Part shown: piece after piece, positions 1-7,207 of the stretch
Layout of the letters: each line of letters begins with the position of its first letter
Position numbering within the stretch: the first letter of the stretch is position 1
NCBI GenBank assembly: GCA_003482905.1
Contig: DMXM01000018.1
Coordinates: forward strand, 58,785 to 122,784
Direction of reading: 5' to 3'
Source of the DNA: Elusimicrobiota bacterium
Lineage (GTDB): Bacteria; Elusimicrobiota; Elusimicrobia; Elusimicrobiales; UBA9959
DNA length: 64,000 nucleotides
Translations under genes and position numbers: made by a program
The notes under the pieces: generated by a model
Seen by the model: only the letters and a program-made list of their open reading frames with translations
What the model was told of the DNA's origin: nothing
The model's database searches: none

Positions 1-46
1 AATGGGGACAGGCTACTTTTTTTAAAAAAAGTAGCCTGTCCCCATT
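1..46. repeat. Perfect 46-bp palindrome with GGGGAC/GTCCCC ends
   Basis: Two 23-base arms are exact reverse complements with no loop. The outer part of each arm reads ATGGGGACAGGCTAC and the centre is a run of seven T then seven A. The A-rich centre followed by GTAGCC could fold as a strong RNA hairpin, but there is no classic terminator tract after it. A second element of the same style lies at 5391-5455. It probably belongs to a REP-like intergenic palindrome family; no RAYT transposase is visible in the window. Confidence 0.85.
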
Positions 47-52
47 AATTGC

Positions 53-64
53 TAAAATTTTAAT
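53..64 (+). promoter_or_regulatory. Putative -10 box of sua5, leaderless arrangement
   Basis: TAAAAT at 53-58 ends exactly six bases before the ATG at 65, so transcription would begin at or next to the start codon. No Shine-Dalgarno sequence is visible. The expected -35 position falls inside the palindrome and is a poor match. The same spacing occurs at 4229, 25130 and 56886. Confidence 0.45.
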
Positions 65-1018
65 ATGGGACAAGTTAAGGCCACGCCCGGCAATATAAAG
101 AAGGCCGCCGCCGTTATACGCGCGGGCGGGGTGACGGCGTTTCCGACTGAAACCGTTTACGGCCTGGGGGCCGACGGGCTGAACCCGCAGGCCTGCGCCA
201 GGATCTTCGAGATAAAGGGCCGCCCGCGCTTTGACCCGCTTATACTGCATGAATGTTCCGCGGCCCGGGCGATGAAACTTTTTTCAAAGGTTCCGGCCGC
301 CGCAAAAAAGCTCGCGGCCAGGTTCTGGCCGGGGCCGCTCACATTGGTGCTGCCCAAGGCCGCGGCCGTGCCTGATATTGTAACATCGGGGCTGGCCACG
401 GTGGCTGTACGCGTGCCGTCAAACCCCGTTGCCCTGGCCCTTATAAAAGCCGCCGGCCGCCCGGTGGCCGCCCCCAGCGCCAACCGCTTCGGCAGGCTAA
501 GCCCCACCTCCGCCGCCCATGTAAAGAAACAGCTGGGCCGCGGGCCGGATATGATATTGGACGGGGGGAAAACCGCCATAGGCGTAGAATCGACCATAAT
601 CACTTTTGAAGTGGGCCGCCCTGTGCTGCTGCGTCCCGGCGGGCTGGCCGTTGAGGAAATAGAAAAAGTGGCCGGCCCCGTGGTCGTCAAAAAGCGCGGC
701 GGCGTCCCGCTGGCGCCGGGCTGCCTTGCCAAACATTACGCCCCTAAGGCCAGACTTGAAATTATAGAGCGGGGGGCCGCAGTAAAGCCGGGCCCGCACG
801 CGGCCTACCTGGCTTTTTCCAAAAAACCGGCGGGGAAATGGGCCGCGGTAAAAGTCCTGTCTCCCTCGGGCAGCCTCCGCGAGGCCGCGGCCGGCTTGTT
901 CGCCTGCCTGCACTCGTTCGAAAAAAAAGAGATCCGCATTATTTACGCGGAACGCGTACCCGCGCAGGGCCTGGGCCGCGCCATAATGGACAGGCTCAAA
1001 CGCGCAAGCAGGCGCTGA
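65..1018 (+). CDS. sua5: L-threonylcarbamoyladenylate synthase (Sua5/YrdC family)
   Basis: Makes threonylcarbamoyl-AMP from threonine, bicarbonate and ATP, the first step of t6A37 modification of ANN-decoding tRNAs in the cytoplasm. The 317-residue protein has the YrdC core at about 10-200, with PTETVYGLG near residue 27, KGRPRFDPL near 51 and a PSAN motif near 137. A short linker ending in KHYAP leads to a C-terminal Sua5 domain at about 220-317, so this is the long two-domain form rather than short TsaC. The ATG at 65 is chosen because the YrdC fold begins within ten residues. mgtE follows after six bases and may be cotranscribed. Family assignment is firm. Confidence 0.93.
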   Translation: MGQVKATPGNIKKAAAVIRAGGVTAFPTETVYGLGADGLNPQACARIFEIKGRPRFDPLILHECSAARAMKLFSKVPAAAKKLAARFWPGPLTLVLPKAAAVPDIVTSGLATVAVRVPSNPVALALIKAAGRPVAAPSANRFGRLSPTSAAHVKKQLGRGPDMILDGGKTAIGVESTIITFEVGRPVLLRPGGLAVEEIEKVAGPVVVKKRGGVPLAPGCLAKHYAPKARLEIIERGAAVKPGPHAAYLAFSKKPAGKWAAVKVLSPSGSLREAAAGLFACLHSFEKKEIRIIYAERVPAQGLGRAIMDRLKRASRR

Positions 1019-1024
1019 ATTTAT

Positions 1025-2332
1025 ATGAAAAAGATAGAGGCCGCGCTGGCCGTAATAAAACACTTTATACAGACAGATCCCTCCAGGGCGGCGGAAGCCC
1101 TGGAGACACTGGAACCCGCCGACGCCGTGCGCATACTGGAGCTGCTGCCCGAAACCGCGGCCGCAGCCGCGCTTGAAAGCCAGCAGCCGCCCAAAGCCGC
1201 GCGCCTGATGGCCCGCGTACCTGTCCAGCGCGCCGCCGCCCTGGCACAGCGGCTTAGCCCGCGCCACGCGGCCGCCATATTCAGCCGCATGCCGGAGAAA
1301 GCCGCCAAACGCCTGGTGGCGCTGCTGCCGGCGGACCTGGCGGCCGCCATAGCGGAAACCCTTTCCTATCCGATACAGAGCGCCGGGCGCCTGATGCACG
1401 GGGACTTCCTCGCCTTCAGGGCGGGGCTGCGGGTGGAGGAAGTGATAGCCCGGTTGCGGCGGCTGGCGCGCGGACAGGTACCCCTGAGCTACTGCTACGT
1501 GGTGGACGAGGCGGGCAGGCTGGTGGGCGTGCTCAACATGCGCGACCTGCTCCTGGCCGACGGCGAGGCCGCGGTTGAAACCGTAATGATAACCAAGGTT
1601 TTAAAGGTCTCGCCTTTCACCGACCGGGAAGAACTGGTGGCGCTTTTTTCAAAAAAACATTTTATTACGGTGCCGGTGGCCGACGGCGACGGCAAGCTGC
1701 TGGGCGTGGTCCCCACGGCGCATATCATAGAGAGCACGGAGGAAGAAGCCAGCGAGGATATACAGATCCTCTTCGGCGCCAGCGCCGAGGAACGGGTTTT
1801 CTCGCCGGCCTGGTTCAAGATCACGCGCCGCCTGCCCTGGCTCACCATAAACCTGGCCACGGTTTTCCTGGCCGGCGCGGTGGTGGCCATGTTCGAGGGC
1901 CTGATAGCCCGGACGGCCGTGCTGGCGGTCTTTCTGCCTATAATAGCCGGCCAGGGCGGCAACGCCGGCACGCAGACCCTGGCGGTGGTAATACGCGGCA
2001 TGCTTATGCGCGAAATAGCCCCGGCCAACGCCTGGCGTTTGGTGCAGACGGAAGTGCTGGTCGGCTTGGCCAATGGTTTTGCCACCGGGCTTTTAACAGC
2101 TTTAGCCGCCTGGCTCTGGAAGGGCAGCCCCGTGCTGGGCCTTGTGGCCGGCCTGGCCATGGTGGTTACCATGGTGGCCGCCGGGCTTTCGGGCGCCCTG
2201 ATCCCGCTTACCATGAAGCGCCTCGGCTACGACCCGGCGCATTCCTCCGGGATCTTCCTCACCACGGTGACCGACGTCACCGGCTTCTTCTCCTTCCTCG
2301 GCCTGGCCTGGCTGCTGCGCGCCTGGCTGTGA
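1025..2332 (+). CDS. mgtE: Magnesium transporter MgtE
   Basis: Inner-membrane Mg2+ channel/transporter gated by cytoplasmic Mg2+. The 435 residues match the usual family size. An alanine-rich helical MgtE-N domain (about 5-125) is followed by two CBS domains (about 130-255) and a membrane domain with about five helices. The membrane part carries the family signature GQGGNAGTQTLA near residue 316. The gene starts six bases after sua5. A ykoK/M-box type leader is absent, so expression probably follows the sua5 promoter. The assignment is secure from the signature and domain order. Confidence 0.95.
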   Translation: MKKIEAALAVIKHFIQTDPSRAAEALETLEPADAVRILELLPETAAAAALESQQPPKAARLMARVPVQRAAALAQRLSPRHAAAIFSRMPEKAAKRLVALLPADLAAAIAETLSYPIQSAGRLMHGDFLAFRAGLRVEEVIARLRRLARGQVPLSYCYVVDEAGRLVGVLNMRDLLLADGEAAVETVMITKVLKVSPFTDREELVALFSKKHFITVPVADGDGKLLGVVPTAHIIESTEEEASEDIQILFGASAEERVFSPAWFKITRRLPWLTINLATVFLAGAVVAMFEGLIARTAVLAVFLPIIAGQGGNAGTQTLAVVIRGMLMREIAPANAWRLVQTEVLVGLANGFATGLLTALAAWLWKGSPVLGLVAGLAMVVTMVAAGLSGALIPLTMKRLGYDPAHSSGIFLTTVTDVTGFFSFLGLAWLLRAWL

Positions 2333-2375
2333 AGAAAGTATCGTATTTTACGCTATAATAACCGCAGGGGGGCGT

Positions 2376-2984
2376 ATGAACGGGGAAAAAATACATATTG
2401 TTTTAATAGAGGATGAACCTGTCTCGGCTAAAATAACGCTGAGAATGCTCAAAGAAGCCGGTTTGGACTCCGCCGTAACCGTAAGGGATACGCTGGAGGC
2501 CGGACTTAAAGGGATAGAAGAGGCGGGGGCGCATGTGGTCCTGCTGGACCTGAGCCTGCCGGACAGCCAGGGCACCGCCACGGTGAACGCGGTCTGCGGG
2601 CGCTTCCCCAAACTGCCGGTGGTGGTAATGACCGGCACCGACGACGAAGCGCTGGGGCTTGAAGAGCTCAAGCATGGCGCGCAGGATTACCTGGTAAAAG
2701 GCCAGTTCGGCCACAGGGAACTCAAGCGCACCATAAGTTACGCGATAGAAAGAAAAGAACTGCTGAACGAAAAAGAAGATCTGATATTAAAACTGCAGGA
2801 GGCCCTGCACCGCGTAAAGCGGCTGACCGGACTGCTGCCTACCTGCGCCGACTGCAGAAAGGTAAGGACCCCCAAAGGCGACTGGGTACAGATGGAGTCA
2901 TATATCAGCGAACATTCGGAAGCCCTGTTCACCCACGGTTTCTGCGATAACTGTTATGAAAAGCGCCTCAAGGAAATACACTAA
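2376..2984 (+). CDS. Response regulator with C-terminal CxxC/CxxC module
   Basis: Two-component receiver protein of 202 residues. Residues 5-125 form a REC domain: acidic pair ED near 12-13, phospho-acceptor Asp in LLDLSLPD, conserved MTGTDD and DYLVKG with the switch Lys. A coiled helix (about 125-150) leads to a short C-terminal module with LLPTCADCRK and FCDNCYEK, two CxxC pairs flanking GDWVQMESYISEHS. That module recurs at the ends of many PAS and receiver proteins and its function is not established. There is no DNA-binding domain. TATAAT at 2354-2359 and a G-rich ribosome site precede the ATG. The cognate kinase is not adjacent. Confidence 0.88.
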   Translation: MNGEKIHIVLIEDEPVSAKITLRMLKEAGLDSAVTVRDTLEAGLKGIEEAGAHVVLLDLSLPDSQGTATVNAVCGRFPKLPVVVMTGTDDEALGLEELKHGAQDYLVKGQFGHRELKRTISYAIERKELLNEKEDLILKLQEALHRVKRLTGLLPTCADCRKVRTPKGDWVQMESYISEHSEALFTHGFCDNCYEKRLKEIH

Positions 2985-3003
2985 ACAACTCCCTCCCCGC
3001 CCG

Positions 3004-4137
3004 TCATCGCCGCCTGCCGCCCGACTTCCCCAAAAGCTCCCGATAATATTCCAGCGTGCGCCGGCCCATTATGGCGGTGGTGAAACCCTCCCGCACGGTG
3101 GCTACCGAGTTTTCGGCGAACCTGGCGCGCAGCGCGGGGGCGCGCAGCACCGTTTCCAGGCGGTCGGCCAGGGCCGCGTGGTCCCCCGGCGGGAACAGCA
3201 GGCCCGTCAGGCCGTCGCGCACTATTTCGGAATTCCCGGAGATGTCGCTGGCCACCGCGGGCACGCCCATGGCCAAAGATTCCCTTATGCTGCCGCTCAA
3301 GGCCTCGCCCTTAACCGCCGCGTTAACGCTTACCGAGGCCGCGCTAAGAAGTTTCTCCACGTCGTAGCGCAGGCCGAGGAAACGGCCTTTTTCCGGCGGC
3401 AGCCCTTCCATAGAAAAAAGGGCTTTAAGTTCCGCGGAATCCGTACCGCGGCCGGCAAAAACAAGAATGAAGTCCAGCCCCCTTGCATAAAGGAGCTTAG
3501 CCGCTTTCAGCAGCACATGCTGGCCCTTGTGGGCGCTGAAATTGCCCACCAGCATAACCACCTGGCAGCCCGGCGGCGGGGCTAATTCCTTAACTATCGC
3601 GGGGTCGGGCGGCCGGGGGAAGAACCGCGCGGGGTCGGTGCCGCTGTAGATGGTGCGCACGCGCTCCGGTGGCAGGCCGTAGGCCAGAAGCTGCGCGCGC
3701 ACGGAATCCGCCACGGCGATGAAACCGTCTATAAGGCGGCTCTGGTATTTAAGCCGGGCAAAGAAGGTCGTTATTATCGGGTGCGAGACGCGCCGCGTCA
3801 CCACCAGCACAGGTTTATGCCTGGCCAGGAACTTGGCCATAAGCCCCATGGCGTGCGCCTTAGGGTGATGCGCCTGCACCACGTCCGGTTTGCGCTCATT
3901 TATCAGGCGCGCCAGGGCAAAGGCGGTTTTAATATCGTAGTCGCGCCTGGGCCTGAAATGCACAACCTCAAAGCCTTCGGCCGCGGCCTTGCGCCCCAGG
4001 TCGCCGCCCGCGGGGCAGGCGATAATATTTTCCTGGCCGGCCGCGCGCAGCTCCCGGGCCAGGTAAAGCGCCTGCGCCGCCCCGCCGGACCAGCCGAAGG
4101 ACTCGGTTATATGTAATATCTTAAGTTTGTCCGTCAT
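3004..4137 (-). CDS. Glycosyltransferase family 4
   Basis: GT-B retaining glycosyltransferase, probably acting in surface polysaccharide or glycolipid assembly; donor and acceptor cannot be read from sequence. The N-terminal Rossmann half begins KILHITESFGWSGGAAQ, with the glycine-rich loop. The C-terminal half has GNFSAHKGQHVLL and the sugar-nucleotide site GSIRESLAMGVPAVAS with its conserved Glu. The open frame runs upstream to 4332, but the fold begins at MTDKLKIL, so the ATG at 4137 (377 residues) is chosen. It is transcribed divergently from the alcohol dehydrogenase. An inverted repeat CCCGTCACGGG lies in the shared upstream region. Confidence 0.88.
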   Translation of the reverse strand: MTDKLKILHITESFGWSGGAAQALYLARELRAAGQENIIACPAGGDLGRKAAAEGFEVVHFRPRRDYDIKTAFALARLINERKPDVVQAHHPKAHAMGLMAKFLARHKPVLVVTRRVSHPIITTFFARLKYQSRLIDGFIAVADSVRAQLLAYGLPPERVRTIYSGTDPARFFPRPPDPAIVKELAPPPGCQVVMLVGNFSAHKGQHVLLKAAKLLYARGLDFILVFAGRGTDSAELKALFSMEGLPPEKGRFLGLRYDVEKLLSAASVSVNAAVKGEALSGSIRESLAMGVPAVASDISGNSEIVRDGLTGLLFPPGDHAALADRLETVLRAPALRARFAENSVATVREGFTTAIMGRRTLEYYRELLGKSGGRRR

Positions 4138-4205
4138 ATTATAAGTGGATAAACCCGTCACGGGCGTAAGTCCATTTAGATTATAGTATATCGCGGTTTT
4201 CCTGT

Positions 4206-4240
4206 TTGAATAGCGCGCTTTAAAGTCGTAAAATGCGGTT
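4206..4240 (+). promoter_or_regulatory. Promoter of the alcohol dehydrogenase, leaderless
   Basis: TTGAAT at 4206-4211, a 17-base spacer, then TAAAAT at 4229-4234, which ends six bases before the ATG at 4241. The predicted transcript would start at the start codon, and no Shine-Dalgarno sequence is present. Confidence 0.6.
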
Positions 4241-5386
4241 ATGCGCAACTTCACTTTTTCAAACCCCACAAAGATCATATTCGGCAAAGGCACTATAGCC
4301 AAACTGGGCCCGGAAGCGGCCAGGGCCGGCAAGACGGCCCTGCTGGTTTACGGCGGCGGCAGTATAAAGAAGAACGGCGTTTACGAGACCCTCACCGCGG
4401 CCCTGACAGCCAACGGCGTAAATTTCGTCGAGCACTCCGGAGTTAAACCCAACCCCGTCCTATCCCACACCCGGGAGGGGATAAACAAGGCCAGAGAGAA
4501 TAATTGTTCCCTGGTGGTGGCGGCTGGCGGCGGCTCGGTAATAGACGAGGCCAAGGCCATAGCCGCCGGAGTTAAATACGACGGCGACGTCTGGGATTTC
4601 TTCTGCGGCAAGGCGGAGATCAAAGAAGCGCTGCCGCTGTTCACCGCGCTTACCCTGCCGGCCACCGGCTCCGAAATGAACGCCGGCTGCGTGATAACCG
4701 ACGAAACCGCAAAACATAAATATTCGGCCCATGGCGCGGCGCTGTTCCCCAGGGTTTCGGCGCTGGACCCCCAAACCACCCTGACGCTGCCCAGGGCGCA
4801 GGTGGCCAACGGCGCGGTGGATTCTTTGGCCCACATAATAGAAGGCTATTTCACCACCACTGACAGCGACGCTTTAGTCACCGAAGAAGTGGTGCACGCC
4901 CTGGCCCGCTCCATAATTGCTTCCACGAACAGGATACTGAAAGACCCTTCCGATTATAACGCCCGCGCCTCCATGATGTGGTCGGCTACGCTGGCCTTGA
5001 ACGGCCTGGCCGCCTGCGGCTACGGCGGCACATCATTCATAAACCACGCCATAGAGCATTCCCTCAGCGCCCTCTACGACATAGCCCACGGGGCGGGCCT
5101 CGCCATAGTGATGCCCGCCTGGTTCAAACATCACCTGGCCGCGGACGGTCCGGCCAGGCTGGAGAAATTCGGCGCGGCCGTATTCGGCGTGAAAACAGCG
5201 GCGGAGACGATACAGTCTTTTGAAGATTTCTTCAAAAAAGCCGGCGCGCCGGTGCGCCTGTCGGAAGCAAACATCCCGACCTCGGACATACCGCGCATAG
5301 CGGCCAACGCCATGGGCCTTATACGCCAATGGGGAATGCCCCAAGAACAATCTGAGATAGAAAAAATACTCAGGATGGCGGCTTAG
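4241..5386 (+). CDS. Iron-containing alcohol dehydrogenase (YqhD/BdhA type)
   Basis: NAD(P)H-dependent interconversion of alcohols and aldehydes in the cytoplasm (group III metal alcohol dehydrogenase). The 381 residues are family length. The nucleotide-binding part carries YGGGSIKKNGVYE and AGGGSVIDEAKAIA. The metal site is formed by the Asp and His of NGAVDSLAHIIEGYF and the two His of FINHAIEHSLSALYDIAHGAG. LPATGSEMN is the usual loop. GGGSIKK resembles the NADP-preferring YqhD/BdhA branch, which is only suggestive. The gene is monocistronic and a long palindrome follows its stop. The physiological substrate is unknown. Confidence 0.92.
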   Translation: MRNFTFSNPTKIIFGKGTIAKLGPEAARAGKTALLVYGGGSIKKNGVYETLTAALTANGVNFVEHSGVKPNPVLSHTREGINKARENNCSLVVAAGGGSVIDEAKAIAAGVKYDGDVWDFFCGKAEIKEALPLFTALTLPATGSEMNAGCVITDETAKHKYSAHGAALFPRVSALDPQTTLTLPRAQVANGAVDSLAHIIEGYFTTTDSDALVTEEVVHALARSIIASTNRILKDPSDYNARASMMWSATLALNGLAACGYGGTSFINHAIEHSLSALYDIAHGAGLAIVMPAWFKHHLAADGPARLEKFGAAVFGVKTAAETIQSFEDFFKKAGAPVRLSEANIPTSDIPRIAANAMGLIRQWGMPQEQSEIEKILRMAA

Positions 5387-5390
5387 GGGG

Positions 5391-5455
5391 AGGGGACGCT
5401 GCTTACTTTCTTACTTATTTGAAGCAAATAAGTAAGAAAGTAAGCAGCGTCCCCT
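5391..5455. repeat. 30-bp perfect inverted repeat with GGGGAC/GTCCCC ends
   Basis: The arms at 5391-5420 and 5426-5455 are exact reverse complements separated by GAAGC. The arm begins AGGGGACGCTGCTTACTTTC, comparable in style to the palindrome at 1-46 (shared GGGGAC end and CTACTT/TTACTT interior). It sits between the adh stop and the first chemosensory gene and may also act as a transcriptional stop. REP-like family membership is inferred. Confidence 0.88.
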
Positions 5456-5510
5456 AGACGTTTGCGGGCCATTTATATTATCATTGGGGAAGGGTAGGGT
5501 TGGGGGGAAC

Positions 5511-6248
5511 ATGAACAGGCGCACGGTTCTGATCGTTGATGACGACAAGATCTGGCTGCGCTCTATAAGCGAATTTTTCAGGATCTTCAACTACAATGTC
5601 CGCACGGCGCTCAGCTGCGCGGAGGGGCTCAGCCTTGCCAAAGAGCACCGGCCGGAGTGCGTGCTGCTGGACTTCCACCTGCCGGACGGCGAGGCCGGCT
5701 ATTTTTGCGGCCTGATAAGGGCCGACCCGGACCTGAAAAAGACCCCTATTATCATAGTCAGCGGCGACGGGGAACAGGAATACGCCTCTTATTTAAACCA
5801 TCAGGCCGACGGTTTTGTTCTGAAAGGCGGCCCCCTCAACAAAATACGCATGCTGATGGAAAGCCTGCTGCGCCGCATATGGTGGGAGCGCGGCATAATT
5901 GAAAAAGGGGACCTGCGCCTTGAGACGGAGAATCTCGGTGTTTTCAGGGGCTCAGAGCTTCTGGCCAGGCTCTCACTGGAGCAGTTCCGGTTTTTTTTCA
6001 TACTCATGGACAGAAGCCCTAAGTTCGTAAGCGAGGAAGATATCCTTAAATTTATTTCAGGCACGGATACCGCCCCGGAAAAATACGAGGCCCTGCGCGG
6101 CCTGGCCAACAGGCTGCGCACAAAACTGGGCCCGCGCCTGGGCCGGCGCATAAAGGGCAGCAGCCTAAGCGGCTGGATCTATGTGCAACCGGCCAAAGAT
6201 AACCGGCGCAAGTCCGAACCGCGCCCCGGCAAAGACCTGCTTTACTGA
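5511..6248 (+). CDS. OmpR-like response regulator 1 of the chemosensory locus
   Basis: Receiver domain at about 4-120 with DDD near the N-terminus, acceptor Asp in VLLDFHLPDG, IIVSGDGE and FVLKGG with the switch Lys. It is followed by a C-terminal winged-helix-like region (about 150-235) with LSLEQFRFFFILM, EEDILKFI and LANRLRTKLG. These parallel the trans_reg_C recognition helix and wing of OmpR/PhoB proteins, although the terminal GY motif is replaced by SGWIY. The ATG at 5511 is preferred over an upstream in-frame codon because TTGGGGGGAAC directly precedes it. The next regulator at 6482 is a clear paralogue. It probably acts as the transcriptional output of the neighbouring kinases. Confidence 0.82.
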   Translation: MNRRTVLIVDDDKIWLRSISEFFRIFNYNVRTALSCAEGLSLAKEHRPECVLLDFHLPDGEAGYFCGLIRADPDLKKTPIIIVSGDGEQEYASYLNHQADGFVLKGGPLNKIRMLMESLLRRIWWERGIIEKGDLRLETENLGVFRGSELLARLSLEQFRFFFILMDRSPKFVSEEDILKFISGTDTAPEKYEALRGLANRLRTKLGPRLGRRIKGSSLSGWIYVQPAKDNRRKSEPRPGKDLLY

Positions 6249-6303
6249 TAAATTTCGGTAAAATTCCATATTTAGTTTCCCGTCGTAAGACGCCAGTTCC
6301 GCG

Positions 6304-6345
6304 CACGCATGCGTGATTGATTTTTACCGTCATCAATTCTATATT
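6304..6345 (+). promoter_or_regulatory. Operator CACGC-AT-GCGTG plus promoter of response regulator 2
   Basis: CACGCATGCGTG (6304-6315) is a perfect 12-base palindrome. One base later comes TTGATT (6317-6322), a 17-base spacer and TATATT (6340-6345). The same operator and -35 arrangement recurs at 8986-9004 ahead of the CheW gene. The rest of the 233-base gap holds a G-rich tract and a 14-bp hairpin (6397-6429). Confidence 0.6.
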
Positions 6346-6396
6346 AACAGTGTAGGATGGGTGTTTGGGGGGAGGGTGCAGTTGCCTACAAGTGGA

Positions 6397-6429
6397 CGGC
6401 TCCCGGCGCGGCTCCCGCGCCGGGAGCCG
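6397..6429 (+). promoter_or_regulatory. 14-bp G+C hairpin in the leader of response regulator 2
   Basis: The arms 6397-6410 and 6416-6429 are perfect complements with a five-base loop, followed by CCTTTTCC. It lies about 50 bases upstream of the start codon and downstream of the promoter, so it could act as an attenuator or mRNA stabiliser. A hairpin of the same shape but different sequence lies at 9087-9119. Confidence 0.55.
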
Positions 6430-6481
6430 CCTTTTCCAGGGCTGATGGGTTCCGCTCTCAGGGGCTGCAGGGGGGTATGGT

Positions 6482-7207
6482 ATGACCAGCCGCACGATAT
6501 TGATCGTCGATGACGACAAGATATGGCTGCGCTCAATAAGCGGTTTTTTTACGATTTTCGGCTACGAGGTCCTCACGGCGCCTGACTGCGCTGAGGGCTT
6601 CGGCCTTGCCAGCCGGCGCCACCCGGATTGCGTGCTGATGGACTATCACCTGCCCGACGGCGATGCCGGTTCCTTCTGCGCGCGGCTCAGATCGGACCAG
6701 GATCTGAAAAGAACCCCCATAATAATAGTAAGCGCGGACGGGGAACAGGAGTACTGTTCTTATTTAAAACATCAAGCGGACGGTTTTGTGTTGAAAGGCG
6801 GCCCCCTTAACAGCATACGCATGCTGGTAGAAAGCATACTGCGCCGCATCTGGTGGGAGCGGGGCATAATTGAAAAAGGGGACCTGCGCCTTGAGACGGA
6901 AAATCTCACGGTTTTCAGGGACTCAAAGCCTCTGGCCCGCCTCACACTTGAGCAATTCCGGTTCCTTTTTATAATTATGGAAAGGAGCCCCGCGTTCGTA
7001 AGCGAGGACAATATCCTAAAATTCATCTTCGACGCGGATATTATCCCGGAAAAACACGCCACGCTGCGCGTACTGGCAGACAGTCTGCGCGCAAAACTAG
7101 GAGCGCGGCTAGGCAGACGTATAAAGAACAAGAACGCCGGCTGGATATATCTGCAGCCGCCCGGGGATAACCGGCGGGCGTCCGCCAGCACGGGAGGGAC
7201 CTTATGA
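6482..7207 (+). CDS. OmpR-like response regulator 2 of the chemosensory locus
   Basis: Paralogue of the regulator at 5511-6248, with the same architecture: REC at about 4-120 (DDD, acceptor Asp in VLMDYHLPDG, IIVSADGE, FVLKGG) and an OmpR-like winged helix at about 150-230 (LTLEQFRFLFIIM, LADSLRAKLG, NAGWIY). The central stretch around RRIWWERGIIEKGDLRLETENL is nearly identical in the two. The ATG at 6482 follows GGGGGGTATGGT. Its stop overlaps the start of the hybrid kinase at 7204, implying translational coupling. Divergence is spread through the recognition region, so the two may bind different sites. Confidence 0.84.
   Translation: MTSRTILIVDDDKIWLRSISGFFTIFGYEVLTAPDCAEGFGLASRRHPDCVLMDYHLPDGDAGSFCARLRSDQDLKRTPIIIVSADGEQEYCSYLKHQADGFVLKGGPLNSIRMLVESILRRIWWERGIIEKGDLRLETENLTVFRDSKPLARLTLEQFRFLFIIMERSPAFVSEDNILKFIFDADIIPEKHATLRVLADSLRAKLGARLGRRIKNKNAGWIYLQPPGDNRRASASTGGTL

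Noticed and set aside
497..1399. Long antisense frames opposite sua5, mgtE and most other genes
   Set aside because: Low-complexity Gly/Arg/Ala-rich translations that mirror real coding frames in high-G+C DNA; no ribosome sites or domains.
6346..6481. Cyclic-di-GMP (GEMM) riboswitch in the regulator leader
   Set aside because: A G-rich tract and hairpin exist, but conserved GEMM elements are absent.
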